Of a stretch of 64,000 nt of DNA, positions 1-7,841 are shown in pieces. Source of the DNA: UBA993 sp964389365 (GTDB lineage: Bacteria > Bacillota > Dethiobacteria > DTU022); the NCBI GenBank assembly GCA_964389365.1, contig CAYMDO010000009.1, positions 1 through 64,000 on the forward strand. The letters run 5' to 3'. A program made the position numbers and the translations under genes. The notes under the pieces are model-generated. The model was not told the origin of the DNA and searched no databases. It saw only the letters and a program-made list of their open reading frames with translations. The first letter of the stretch is position 1; every line of letters starts with the position of its first letter.

Positions 1-49
1 AGCCCACAGCGGACTTTCACCGCCAAGCTAACGCCCATGCCGGGCGCAC
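1..49 (-). mobile_element. 5' end of a bacterial class C group II intron (partial)
   Basis: Read on the minus strand, the segment begins at base 49 with GTGCGCCCGGCATGGGCG and continues to a GGTGAAAGTCC element before leaving the window. This matches, from memory, the conserved domain I start of group IIC introns such as the Oceanobacillus iheyensis intron (GTGTGCCCGGCATGGG, then GGTGAGAGTCC). IIC introns characteristically insert just after Rho-independent terminators, and the intron start here lies 8 bases beyond the stem at 58-78. Ribozyme core, reverse transcriptase gene and 3' end would lie left of the window, so it is unknown whether the intron is intact. Confidence 0.82.
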
Positions 50-50
50 C

Positions 51-80
51 ATAAAAAGGCGCCCCGCTACGGGGCGCCTG
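51..80 (-). terminator. Rho-independent terminator of the zinc-ribbon gene
   Basis: A perfect 9-bp stem (58-66 with 70-78, triloop 67-69) is followed on the minus strand by TTTTTAT. It lies 25 bases after the stop codon of the minus-strand gene at 103-765 and immediately before the group II intron start. Confidence 0.85.
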
Positions 81-102
81 CTTTACGGCCGGTTAATGCA
101 AT

Positions 103-765
103 TTAGCGCTCAAAGCTAAAACCTGCAATCTCTTCCCGGAACTGGGCATCAGTGATGCGTTTCATGGCAATGACCACGCCGTCCCAGGTGTCGGTAACCA
201 TTAAAGTATCGTCTTTGCCCATATGCAGTTCCGCCGTTCTTTCCCACTCTCCGAGGCCGCGGTGGTAAATCTCGAGGAAGTTGACCTGATCGGTCCTGAC
301 AACTCGGTACTGGGTCCGGAACCAGAAGCCTTCCTCGGATACAGCAACGTTTACCATTTCATTAGGCAAAAATTGGAAATATACACTGCTTTCCTCGCTG
401 CCGCCTTTCCATGCCCCGATCAGGGCACTGTCAATAGTTTCTGCAGCTGCAGGGCTGCCGTCATCACGCACCAGCAGCCAGTAACCGGCGCCAAGGGCGG
501 CTATTAAAAGGGCCGCCAAGATAATAACGACCGGAACCAGGTTATTCTTCGCTTTTGGCTTACCGTAGGCCGCCATACCGGGAATGCCCTGTTGGGTTAC
601 CGGCTTACGGCGCACTTTCGCCTTCGTCCCGGGTTCACCTTCAGTTCCTTCCCTGACAACAACTGTTTCTACAACTTCAATAACCGACTCGCAATGCCGG
701 CATTTAATCGCCCTGACCGGTACCTCTTCGAGGCAGAATGGACAGGTTTTATAATCATCTGACAT
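103..765 (-). CDS. Zinc-ribbon, single-pass membrane protein of unknown function
   Basis: The 220-residue product has a small zinc ribbon near the N-terminus (CPFC, then CRHC about 16 residues later). A basic linker follows, then one hydrophobic segment at about residues 78-98 (VVIILAALLIAALGAGYWLL), and an extracytoplasmic domain of about 120 residues rich in beta-type sequence (VYFQFLPNE, WFRTQYRVV). The start at 765 is preferred over the upstream GTG because GGGAGG lies 8 bases before it. This is a common Bacillota architecture: a cytosolic zinc ribbon, a membrane anchor and an outside sensor or lipocalin-like domain. No specific function can be named. It is transcribed divergently from the lipoprotein genes and ends at its own terminator. 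Confidence 0.8.
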   Translation of the reverse strand: MSDDYKTCPFCLEEVPVRAIKCRHCESVIEVVETVVVREGTEGEPGTKAKVRRKPVTQQGIPGMAAYGKPKAKNNLVPVVIILAALLIAALGAGYWLLVRDDGSPAAAETIDSALIGAWKGGSEESSVYFQFLPNEMVNVAVSEEGFWFRTQYRVVRTDQVNFLEIYHRGLGEWERTAELHMGKDDTLMVTDTWDGVVIAMKRITDAQFREEIAGFSFER

Positions 766-878
766 TTTTTTACCTCCCAGGTATTTATCAAAAGAACAAA
801 CAACCCGGACCAAAAAAGAAGATTTGCCGGACTGCAGGTTTCATTATAACATAACCGGTCAACCCCTTGCACCTTGAC

Positions 879-907
879 TTGCGCCAAAATATTTTTTCGT
901 GTATAAT
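879..907 (+). promoter_or_regulatory. Putative sigma-A promoter for the first lipoprotein gene
   Basis: TTGCGC (879-884) and a perfect TATAAT (902-907) are separated by 17 bases and lie about 80 bases upstream of the ATG at 988. The -10 is strong and the -35 moderate. The call rests on consensus match only. Confidence 0.55.
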
Positions 908-917
908 CAGGAACATC

Positions 918-961
918 AAGCCCGTTGCTAAATATTGAGCTGTTTAGCGGGCTTTATTTTT
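918..961 (+). terminator. Terminator-like hairpin inside the 5' leader
   Basis: AAGCCCG...CTAAA (918-932) pairs with TTTAGCGGGCTT (943-954), with a small bulge, and is followed by TTTATTTTT. It sits between the putative promoter at 879-907 and the ribosome binding site at 975-981, so it would act as an attenuator rather than an end-of-gene terminator. No recognisable riboswitch or leader peptide was found in the short leader. Confidence 0.5.
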
Positions 962-987
962 CGAAAAGGTTTAAAGGAGGAAACGCT

Positions 988-1548
988 ATGAACAGGATTA
1001 AGACCTTGCTTATATTTGTTTTTGTAATTGCCCTGTCATTTTCACTGGTCGGATGCAAACTGCTGCCCTGGGGAGATTCTGCCGCGGAAGATACGGCAGC
1101 GATAGACGCATTGCCCGGGTGGCTGACCCTGGCCCACCGGGCAGAGGCTGCCGAAGAGCCGGAAACGGAGGAAGAAGCTGCTGAAGCGCCAACTCAGGCA
1201 GCTGCTGCCCAACCAGCAGCAACCCAGCCTGAGCAGGCCGAACAGCCGGCACAAACCGGCACGCCCCGCTGGCAGCAACCCGGAACGATGGAGTACATCG
1301 CCAAAATGCAGCTGGACGAAATGGTAAGTGAGTATAACAGGCTAAAGAACAATAGATATGACGACAACTTTTCTGCAGCTGATAAAAGCAGGTTGGATAC
1401 CCTGTCAAGGGATATTCCGGAAGTTGCCAAGGGCCTGGGCATTGATCTGAAGCAACACTACGGGATCGACGTAGCCGGCGCAGATTCATCAATGAGCAGC
1501 GGTAACTGGTTCCACAATATGGATTCCCCGTCCGGCTGGGGCGATTAA
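988..1548 (+). CDS. Lipoprotein of unknown function, WLTxAHR family (paralog 1)
   Basis: The 186-residue protein begins with a lipoprotein signal peptide: MNRIK, a hydrophobic stretch, then lipobox LVGC with Cys about residue 22. The mature part contains the motif LPGWLTLAHRA. A low-complexity Glu/Ala/Gln/Pro linker follows, then a segment WQQPGTMEYIAKMQLDE that continues into a helical region and a C-terminal NWFHNMDSPSGW. The start follows AAAGGAGG with good spacing. It is not a family I can name. The next gene is clearly related over the signal peptide, the WLT motif, the WQQPGTMEYIAK segment and the C-terminal WFHN, so the two are tandem duplicates. Likely anchored to the outer face of the membrane. 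Confidence 0.82.
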   Translation: MNRIKTLLIFVFVIALSFSLVGCKLLPWGDSAAEDTAAIDALPGWLTLAHRAEAAEEPETEEEAAEAPTQAAAAQPAATQPEQAEQPAQTGTPRWQQPGTMEYIAKMQLDEMVSEYNRLKNNRYDDNFSAADKSRLDTLSRDIPEVAKGLGIDLKQHYGIDVAGADSSMSSGNWFHNMDSPSGWGD

Positions 1549-1598
1549 CGTACTGCACCGCCCGGGGGACTGCCGCTGATTTAACAGGATCTTTTATT

Positions 1599-1635
1599 GC
1601 CGACCCCTGCTGCGCCTCAGGCATCAGGGGTCGGC
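1599..1635 (+). terminator. Strong hairpin after paralog 1, possible terminator
   Basis: GCCGACCCCTG (1599-1609) and CAGGGGTCGGC (1625-1635) form a perfect 11-bp stem about 50 bases after the stop of the first lipoprotein gene. The following sequence is only moderately T-rich, so termination may be weak. The rest of 1549-1751 shows no gene. Confidence 0.5.
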
Positions 1636-1751
1636 TCTCCCTTAAATTCTCAGGCTAGAAAAATTTATTTATTTTGTGCCCGGTAAGCTTAAGCTAACCT
1701 TATTACTTTATTCGCGGAGCCGGTAGCAAAATATATTCAGGGAGGACCGCC

Positions 1752-2393
1752 ATGAACAGGAGTAAGGCGTATTTACTGGTCAGCGCTGCAATCGTAACTG
1801 CATTTATTTTTTCCGGATGCGGGCTAATCGGCTCTTGGAGCGCGAAGCCAAACGCTGCTGACAGCATTACTGATGAAATACCTGAGTGGCTGACCATTGC
1901 CCACCGGGCCCAGGTTTCCGAACAACCGGTAACCGAACCTGATGAAGATATCAGTAACCAGGGTTCTGAAGAGGTTCCATCCGGAAATCAGCCGCCGGCA
2001 GCTCAACCACCGGTAAACCAGCCTGCACAGCAGGCCGAACAGCAAACCCCGCCAACCGGGAAGCCAAAATGGCAGCAGCCGGGCACGATGGAGTATATAG
2101 CCAAGCTGCGCCTTGATGAGCTGGTTTTCGAATATAAAAAGCTAAACAGGGAAATTGCCGATCTGGAAGCCGAAAGCAACAAAACTGCAGAAGATAAGGC
2201 AATATTAACTGAGAAAAAAAAGGTGCGCGAGAGTTTTTACAAGGATACGCTGGCTGAAATTGCAGGCGGGATCGGATTGGACCTCGAAAAAGAATACGGC
2301 ATTACACCTCCGCCGGCAGTTACTTCGGGAAGCTCAGGATCGACCTGGTTTCACAACTGGGACGAACCACCATCAGGTTACAATAGTCAGTAA
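1752..2393 (+). CDS. Lipoprotein of unknown function, WLTxAHR family (paralog 2)
   Basis: The 213-residue protein carries a lipoprotein signal (MNRSK, hydrophobic core, lipobox FSGC) and the motif IPEWLTIAHRAQ. After a Pro/Gln/Ala-rich linker comes WQQPGTMEYIAKLRLDE, then a charged helical region of about 60 residues (EYKKLNREIADLEAE, EKKKVRE) with coiled-coil character, and a C-terminal WFHNWDEPPSGY. The start follows AGGGAGGA. Compared with paralog 1 it has a longer helical segment. Duplication is seen directly in the sequence; function is unknown. A role in the cell envelope is inferred only from the lipobox. Confidence 0.82.
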   Translation: MNRSKAYLLVSAAIVTAFIFSGCGLIGSWSAKPNAADSITDEIPEWLTIAHRAQVSEQPVTEPDEDISNQGSEEVPSGNQPPAAQPPVNQPAQQAEQQTPPTGKPKWQQPGTMEYIAKLRLDELVFEYKKLNREIADLEAESNKTAEDKAILTEKKKVRESFYKDTLAEIAGGIGLDLEKEYGITPPPAVTSGSSGSTWFHNWDEPPSGYNSQ

Positions 2394-2428
2394 ATTATAG
2401 CGGCCCAAATGATCCGGAGCAGCTTTTT

Positions 2429-2463
2429 GCCCCTGGTGCAGGTTTCGGCAGGGGCTTTGCTTT
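2429..2463 (+). terminator. Putative terminator after paralog 2
   Basis: GCCCCTG (2429-2435) pairs with CAGGGGC (2449-2455), followed by TTTGCTTTG. It lies about 35 bases after the stop of the second lipoprotein gene. Confidence 0.5.
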
Positions 2464-2578
2464 GTGCTTCATTGCTTTTCAGGCTTAAGGCGTATAAAAT
2501 ACAATTGAGCAATGGTTGCGCTTTATGCTTCCTGCGGTTTACTTTAGCCAGGCCGGCTTTCTTGGGGGGAGGAACCCG

Positions 2579-2935
2579 ATGCCCCGCTACAAGTTTTTCC
2601 TGCTGATCAGCTTTATTATTCTTTTACTCTTTTTTACCATCCGTTCCGCATATCAGACAGGCTGCCCGGCAGACATTGTTGTTCAGCAGGGACAACCTAA
2701 CTCTCTGCCCGGCTGGCTAACCCGCGCTCACCGCTTGTCAGGCCCCTACGCTTTTGACTACATTCCGCTGGAATTAGATGGTTTAGCTAAACCGGACGGG
2801 GATCCGGAAGAACAAGACCCGGTTCCGCCCGCAGGCAGTACCTATATCAACCCCGGCGGCAGCCCTTACCCCCCCGGCAGTTTGGCCGATATGATCTGGC
2901 AGCAAAAGCAGCGAGACCAGCGCTACAACGATTGA
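2579..2935 (+). CDS. Small exported protein with WLTxAHR motif (paralog 3)
   Basis: The 118-residue protein has an N-terminal hydrophobic segment (MPRYKFF, then LLISFIILLLFF). There is no convincing lipobox directly after it, although a Cys occurs in QTGCPAD, so it could be a membrane-anchored or secreted protein. Residues about 42-52 read LPGWLTRAHRL, matching the core motif of the two upstream lipoproteins. The C-terminus is Pro/Gly-rich and ends in WQQKQRDQRY, perhaps a reduced version of the WQQ helical segment. The ATG follows GGGGGGAGG; the longer upstream reading lacks a ribosome site. It is a divergent third member of the local family, function unknown. Confidence 0.72.
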   Translation: MPRYKFFLLISFIILLLFFTIRSAYQTGCPADIVVQQGQPNSLPGWLTRAHRLSGPYAFDYIPLELDGLAKPDGDPEEQDPVPPAGSTYINPGGSPYPPGSLADMIWQQKQRDQRYND

Positions 2936-3037
2936 TATTAGAGAGATATTTTATACGGCCGGCGAAGTGACCGGTGAACCTGATCTGTACGGGCTGCAAA
3001 CAGGCGGCACCATCAGGGTTAGAAGTTATGCTGAAAG

Positions 3038-3999
3038 ATGAAAAACATAAAAAAGGTTTTGGTTACCGGGGCATTGGGTCAGATCGGCACCGAGCTGGTG
3101 CCCTACCTGCGCAACCTCTACGGCATTGACAGGGTGATGCTTCAGGAATAATGACCGGTGGTGAAGCTTGCCATATGTGTAATGAAGAGCCTTTTGAGCT
3201 GCTTGATGTTACCAGGCCCGCCGAGATTGCCCGGGTAATAAATAAATGCAAGAGTGATACCGTCAATCATCTGGCTTCCCTGCTGTCAGCCACAGGAGAG
3301 CGGGATCCACAGGCGCTGTGGGAGATCAACATGAACGGTTTGGTTAACGTCCTTGAAGCGGTAAAAGCGGCCAACCGCTCCCTTTTTTTTCCCGGCTCAA
3401 TCGCTGAATTCGGGTCGGATGCCCCACGACAAAAAACACCGCAGGATGCCGTTACCCACCCCACTTCAATCTACGGCGTGTCAAAAGTAGCAGGCGATCC
3501 GATGTGCAATTACTTATCACTTAAAATATGGCCTTGATGTGCGCGGTTTGCGCTACCCGGGCGTGATTTCAAGCGAAGCCCTCCCCGGCGGCGGCACCAC
3601 CGGTTATGCCGTACATATATTCCACGCGGCCCCGGAAAAGGGGCGCTACACCTGTTTCATGGAAAAAGACAGTTCAATAGACATGGTTTACATGCCCGAC
3701 GTGGCGGCCGGATCAGTAAAGCTGATGGAAGCTGATCCCGGTAAACTGAAACACCGAAACGCATATAATGTTTCAGCCATTATAGTTGCCCCGGCGCAGC
3801 TGGCTGCAGAAATAAACAAGCAGCTTCCCGGCTTTACTATTGGCTACGAAATTGACGAGGTCAGGCAGGCTATCGCCGATAGCTGGCCCGATTAGCTTGA
3901 CGACAGCACCGCCCGCGGGGAAGGGGCTGGAGCCCGCGGTATGATCTGCCGGCTATGGTTAAAGATATGCTCGAAGTGATTTCCAGGAAAAACCGTTAA
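3038..3999 (+). pseudogene. tdh: Decayed NAD-dependent L-threonine 3-dehydrogenase (epimerase/SDR type)
   Basis: The parts read as an extended-SDR threonine dehydrogenase in which the frame is broken repeatedly. The Rossmann start VLVTGALGQIGTELVP (3038-3148) ends in a stop. The middle (from about 3190) reads PFELLDVT and later WEINMNGLVNVLEA. It contains SIYGVSKVAG with the catalytic Tyr and Lys, and stops at 3537. The remainder (3539 onward) reads RGLRYPGVISSEALPGGGTT and YMPDVAAGSVKLMEAD, and ends DSWPD. A C-terminal tail MVKDMLEVISRKNR is recoverable in another frame up to 3999. The dehydrogenase would have oxidised threonine to 2-amino-3-ketobutyrate for the kbl product next door, which is also broken. 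At least three frameshifts or deletions mean it cannot make an intact enzyme. Confidence 0.85.
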
Positions 4000-4042
4000 A
4001 CGGCGCGCCTTTGGAGGAGGAAGAAAAGGCGTCGAAAATAAT

Positions 4043-4782
4043 TTGCAGGACCTGCGGGAGCAATTCGGCGAACTGAAAACAGAAGGCCTCTATAAACATG
4101 AGCGGATCATCACCAGCCCACAGTCGGCCAGGATTGCAGTTTCCGGCGGTGAAGAAGTTTTGAATTTTTGCGCCACTAATTACCCGGGGCTTTCCGGTCA
4201 CCCCGAGGTAATCCGGGCTGCCCGGGAAACCATGGAACAGTGGGGCTACGGCCTCTCTTCGGTGCGCTTTATCTGCGGTACACAACAGATTCACAAAGAG
4301 CTGGAAAATAAGGTTTCAGAATTTCTGCGGACCGGGGATACGATCCTTTACGCCGCCTGCTTTGATGCCAACGGCGGAGTCTTTAAACCGCTGTTAGGCA
4401 AAGACAGCGCCATTATCTCCGATGAACTGAACCATGCATCGAAATGCTCTCCGAATCGACAGCTCTACCCGAGAAGGTGATGGAAAACGCCAACTACTTC
4501 CGCCAGAAATTGCTTGAAGCCGGCCTCACTATCGTTCCCGGGGAAACAGCCATCGTACCGGTTATGCTTTACAGCAAGCCGCTGGCCCTGCAGATGGCTG
4601 ACCTGATGCTTATGGAAGGTATCTACGTGATCGGGTTTGCCTGCCCGGTAGTACCCGGAGGAAAGGCCCGGCTCAGGGTTCAGCTGTCAGCGGCCCACAC
4701 GGTGGAAAACCCGGACCTGGCTATTGAAGCATTTATAGCGGGTGTTCGATCACATTCTTCCGGCCTGAAACCGTTCCGGTAG
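4043..4782 (+). pseudogene. kbl: Decayed 2-amino-3-ketobutyrate CoA ligase (glycine C-acetyltransferase)
   Basis: The first fragment (4043 to about 4440) reads as the N-terminal third of Kbl: LREQFGELKTEGLYKHERII, NFCATNYPGLSGHPEVI, GLSSVRFICGTQQIHKELE and IISDELNHAS. The sequence then jumps to the C-terminal third (4444-4782: KVMENANYFRQKLLEAGL, VPVMLY, GIYVIGFACPVVPGGKARLR). About 170 residues around the pyridoxal-phosphate lysine are missing, so the enzyme cannot be active. It follows the broken tdh gene in the same direction, the usual operon order for threonine degradation to glycine and acetyl-CoA. Both genes appear to have been lost together. Confidence 0.85.
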
Positions 4783-4829
4783 AAGCAACTCATTCAGGAT
4801 ATCCGTTCAGGCACCATGGAGGCAGGCTG

Positions 4830-5324
4830 CTAAAACAGGTCAAACCACCTGAACCCCGCCCTGATGTCAACCGCGCTTCCCGCTTCAGCCACTATGCTCG
4901 TCCCGGCAACAGCCGAAACAGGCTTGCCGACCGAGCTGCTCATCGCCTCCGAACCTGTCTTTGCCGGCGGTGTTCCATCTCGGGCAGGGGCAGGGCCAAA
5001 ACCGATATCAAAGGCATCATGTGCTCTCTTCCAGAAGGCAGCATCCGAACCTGGGCTTAAGTTGTTCATCGTAAAAGAGTCAGTTATGCTGGCCCGGCCG
5101 ATTACTGTTAGCTCTTCGTGAATATAACCCCCTGACCAGGGGCTGCTTATATCAATCAATTTTCTTAGTTCTCCGCCTGTCGTGCCGCCCTGCCAGGCAA
5201 AACCGGCTTCCGGGTCTTCACCGGCCTGAGCCGAAGCACTGCCGCTAATAAATGAACCGGCGGAAGACAATACTATTATGAAAGCAACCAGGCTAAAAAT
5301 CGCCCCAAAACGCAGTCTGCTCAT
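4830..5324 (-). CDS. Exported protein of unknown function
   Basis: The 164-residue product has a Sec signal peptide (MSRLRF, a hydrophobic core of about 20 residues, then SASAQAGED with a probable AQA cleavage site). The mature part is of low recognisability: GFAWQGGTTGGELRKLIDI, IGRASITDSFTMNNLSPGS, then an Ala/Ser/Pro-rich region and C-terminal GFRWFDLF. The ATG at 5324 is chosen because AAGGAGGAG lies 9 bases upstream; a TTG at 5345 lies inside that ribosome site. No family recognised. It is convergent with the kbl pseudogene and divergent from the amidohydrolase at 5505, with about 180 bases between them. Confidence 0.65.
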   Translation of the reverse strand: MSRLRFGAIFSLVAFIIVLSSAGSFISGSASAQAGEDPEAGFAWQGGTTGGELRKLIDISSPWSGGYIHEELTVIGRASITDSFTMNNLSPGSDAAFWKRAHDAFDIGFGPAPARDGTPPAKTGSEAMSSSVGKPVSAVAGTSIVAEAGSAVDIRAGFRWFDLF

Positions 5325-5504
5325 TTCAAGCGTCTCCTCCTTCAAACGGTTTAGATCAACTTATCATGGATCATGATTATGATCAACAGCACCTTTTTCA
5401 CATCGTTCCGCCGGCAGGAATTACATCAAACATTGTGGAAGTTAATAACACCGGTCGGGCACCAAACCTGTTAACTTTCTGCTGTTCAGAAAAGAGTTGA
5501 TTCA

Positions 5505-6827
5505 ATGACAACGACACTGTTTCGCGATGCCCTGATCGTTACCATGGATGACGAAAGGCGCGTTCTGAAAGGCAGCCTGCTGGTCGAAGGTGAACGGATC
5601 AAAGCGGTGGATTCAGCGGATGTAAAGGCTGATCGGGTGATCGACTGCAGGGGCAGTGCGCTTATACCGGGGTTGATCCAGACCCACACCCACCTGGTGC
5701 AGGTGCTCTTCAGGGGACAGGCCGACGATTTGGCCCTGCTCGATTGGCTTCGTAAAAAAATCTGGCCGCTGGAAGCAGCCCATGATGTTGAGAGCGTATA
5801 TTACTCTGCGCTGCTGGGTATTGGCGAACTGCTGCGCGGGGGCACCACCGCCATCGTAGACATGGCTACCGTCAACCACACCGAAGCTGTATTCGAAGCA
5901 ATCTGTGAAGCCGGGATTCGCGCCACCAGCGGCAAGTGCATGATGGACAGCGGTTCGGATAAACCGGCGGGCTTGTACGAATCAACTGCCGACTCCTTGC
6001 AGGTTAGCATTGGCCTGCTGCAAAAATGGCACGGGAAGGGAAACGGCCGCCTGCGCTACGCCTTTAACCCGCGATTTGTGCTTACCTGCAGCGAGGAGCT
6101 GCTGCTTGAAATCCGCGACCTGGCCAGGCACTACAACGTGCTGGTCCACAGCCATGCCTCGGAAAACCGCGACGAGATAGCCAAGGTTGAAAAAGCCCTC
6201 GGCCGCAGGAATATCAACTACTTTGCCGATATCGGCCTGACCGGCAGCAACCTGATCCTGGCGCACTGTATATGGGTAGATGAAGCGGAGCTGGACATTT
6301 TAAAACAAAGCGGCACTACCGTGGCCCACTGCCCTTCATCAAACCTGAAGCTCGGCTCCGGCATCGCCCCGGTGGTCAGGATGCGCGAGCTGGGCATCAA
6401 CCTCTCACTCGGGGCCGATGGCGCTCCCTGCAACAATAACCTCGACCAGTTTTTAGAGATGCGCCTAGCCGCCCTGATCCAGAAGCCGATACACGGCCCG
6501 GCAGCGCTGCCGGCAGAACAGGTTTTTGAAATGGCTACGCGCGGCGGAGCAGCAGCAATGCATCTCTCCGCAGAAACCGGCTCTCTGGAAGCCGGCAAAA
6601 AAGCCGATCTTGCACTGGTTGATTTAGGCCGCCCGCACAGCATGCCCTCCGCGGGCAAAAATATTTACAGCCGCCTGGTTTATGAAGCCAAAGCCTCCGA
6701 CGTCTGTTTGACCATGGTTGACGGGCGGATTCTTTTTGAAAACGGGGAGCTGCAAACTGTCGACGAGGCATCCGTTTTGGCAAACGCCGAAAAAGCCCTT
6801 CAGCGGGTGTTGGCCAGGATAACCTGA
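5505..6827 (+). CDS. Amidohydrolase, guanine/cytosine deaminase or TRZ/ATZ type
   Basis: The 440-residue protein belongs to the metal-dependent amidohydrolase superfamily (triazine hydrolase, adenosine/SAH deaminase-like). It shows the metal-binding HTHLVQ near residue 62, the HSHASENRDE motif, HCIWVDEAELDIL with the third metal His, the CPSSNLKLGSG loop and the catalytic Asp in LGADGAPCNNN. Members hydrolyse amino or chloro groups, or ring amides, on heterocycles. It lies tail-to-tail with the YgeW-like gene (11 bases apart) at the left end of a purine-degradation locus, so a purine or ring-opened purine substrate is a reasonable inference. It is distinct from the SsnA amidohydrolase at 12770-14101. 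Confidence 0.85.
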   Translation: MTTTLFRDALIVTMDDERRVLKGSLLVEGERIKAVDSADVKADRVIDCRGSALIPGLIQTHTHLVQVLFRGQADDLALLDWLRKKIWPLEAAHDVESVYYSALLGIGELLRGGTTAIVDMATVNHTEAVFEAICEAGIRATSGKCMMDSGSDKPAGLYESTADSLQVSIGLLQKWHGKGNGRLRYAFNPRFVLTCSEELLLEIRDLARHYNVLVHSHASENRDEIAKVEKALGRRNINYFADIGLTGSNLILAHCIWVDEAELDILKQSGTTVAHCPSSNLKLGSGIAPVVRMRELGINLSLGADGAPCNNNLDQFLEMRLAALIQKPIHGPAALPAEQVFEMATRGGAAAMHLSAETGSLEAGKKADLALVDLGRPHSMPSAGKNIYSRLVYEAKASDVCLTMVDGRILFENGELQTVDEASVLANAEKALQRVLARIT

Positions 6828-6838
6828 GATTTCCTGCT

Positions 6839-7822
6839 CTATTTTCCACCCATCAGCAGGACCATCAGGGCTTTTGACGTGTGCAGGCGGTTTTCGGCCT
6901 CATCGTAAACAATCGAGTGCGGGCCGTCTATAACGGCATCGACCACCTCGTTGCCCCGGTCGGCCGGCAGGGCATGCATATAGTAAACATTCTCGTTGCC
7001 CATGGCGATTTTTTCTTCCGTGCAAATCCAGTGCTTATTGGCATCCAGCAGCTCGCTGCCCCGTTTGCCTTCCGGATCGCTAACCCAGCTGCCCCAGTTC
7101 TTGGGGATCACTACATCTGCGTCCCTGTAAGCAGCCTCCATATCGTTGGTGATTGTCAGCGAGCCTCCGTGTTTTTTGGCGTTGGCCTCGGCCTGCCCGA
7201 TCACCCAATCAGGCATTTCATAACCCTTCGGGTAAGCCAGCCAGACATCCATCCCGTAGCGGGGGAAGAGCAGCGCCTGCGAAAGAGGCACCGAAATCGG
7301 CTTTTTGTGGCTGGTAGCATAAGCCCAGATAATAGAAACTTTTTTCTGCTTCAGATCATCCATCTTCTCCTGCATGGTCATCAGGTCGGCGATAGCCTGC
7401 AGCGGGTGATACAGGTCGCACTGCATATTGATCACCGGCACCGTGGAGTTTTCGGCCATTTCCCGCAAATACTTGTTGCCGGTCTCCCAGAAACAGTTTC
7501 GGCAGGCGATGGCGTGCCCGTAGCGCGAGAGGATGATTGCCGTATCCTTGGCCACCTCGCCGTGCGAAATCTGCATTGTGCCGGTATCAAGATAGTTGGC
7601 GTGGCCGCCCAGCTGGGCGATGCCCGCCTCCATTGAATTCCTTGTCCTGGTCGATTGCTCAAAAAACATTAAAAAGATCGTTTTATTTTCAAGATAGGAA
7701 GTGCTGAGGCCCATTGCAAATTTCTTCTTAAGATCGAAAGACACCTCCAGCAGGGTGTCGATTTCTTCTTTCGTCCAATCCTGCAGGGTAATAAAATGCT
7801 TGTTCTTAAAACAGGTCTGCAT
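6839..7822 (-). CDS. ygeW: Aspartate/ornithine carbamoyltransferase family protein, YgeW-like
   Basis: The 327-residue protein has the carbamoyl-phosphate motif (FFEQSTRTRNSM), the HPLQAIADLMT motif, and a C-terminal MHALPADRGNEV in place of the ornithine enzyme HCLP motif. The start at 7822 follows AAGGAGTGAG; longer readings run upstream through the intergenic space. Its length suits an OTCase-fold transferase; E. coli YgeW is, from memory, somewhat longer. The symbol is by context: it sits beside ygeY, ssnA, molybdenum hydroxylase genes, ygfK and ygeX, as in the enterobacterial purine locus. Transcribed with ygeY (20 bases apart). The carbamoyl acceptor is unknown; a true ornithine or related carbamoyltransferase is the alternative. 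Confidence 0.8.
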   Translation of the reverse strand: MQTCFKNKHFITLQDWTKEEIDTLLEVSFDLKKKFAMGLSTSYLENKTIFLMFFEQSTRTRNSMEAGIAQLGGHANYLDTGTMQISHGEVAKDTAIILSRYGHAIACRNCFWETGNKYLREMAENSTVPVINMQCDLYHPLQAIADLMTMQEKMDDLKQKKVSIIWAYATSHKKPISVPLSQALLFPRYGMDVWLAYPKGYEMPDWVIGQAEANAKKHGGSLTITNDMEAAYRDADVVIPKNWGSWVSDPEGKRGSELLDANKHWICTEEKIAMGNENVYYMHALPADRGNEVVDAVIDGPHSIVYDEAENRLHTSKALMVLLMGGK

Positions 7823-7841
7823 GTGGCTCACTCCTTGATTT

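Noticed and set aside
6881..7636. Long plus-strand open frame of 251 codons opposite the carbamoyltransferase gene
   Set aside because: It is antisense to a gene with clear family motifs, has no ribosome binding site and no recognisable domains. Similar antisense frames at 8457-8984, 11538-12215 and 16152-16679 are rejected for the same reason.
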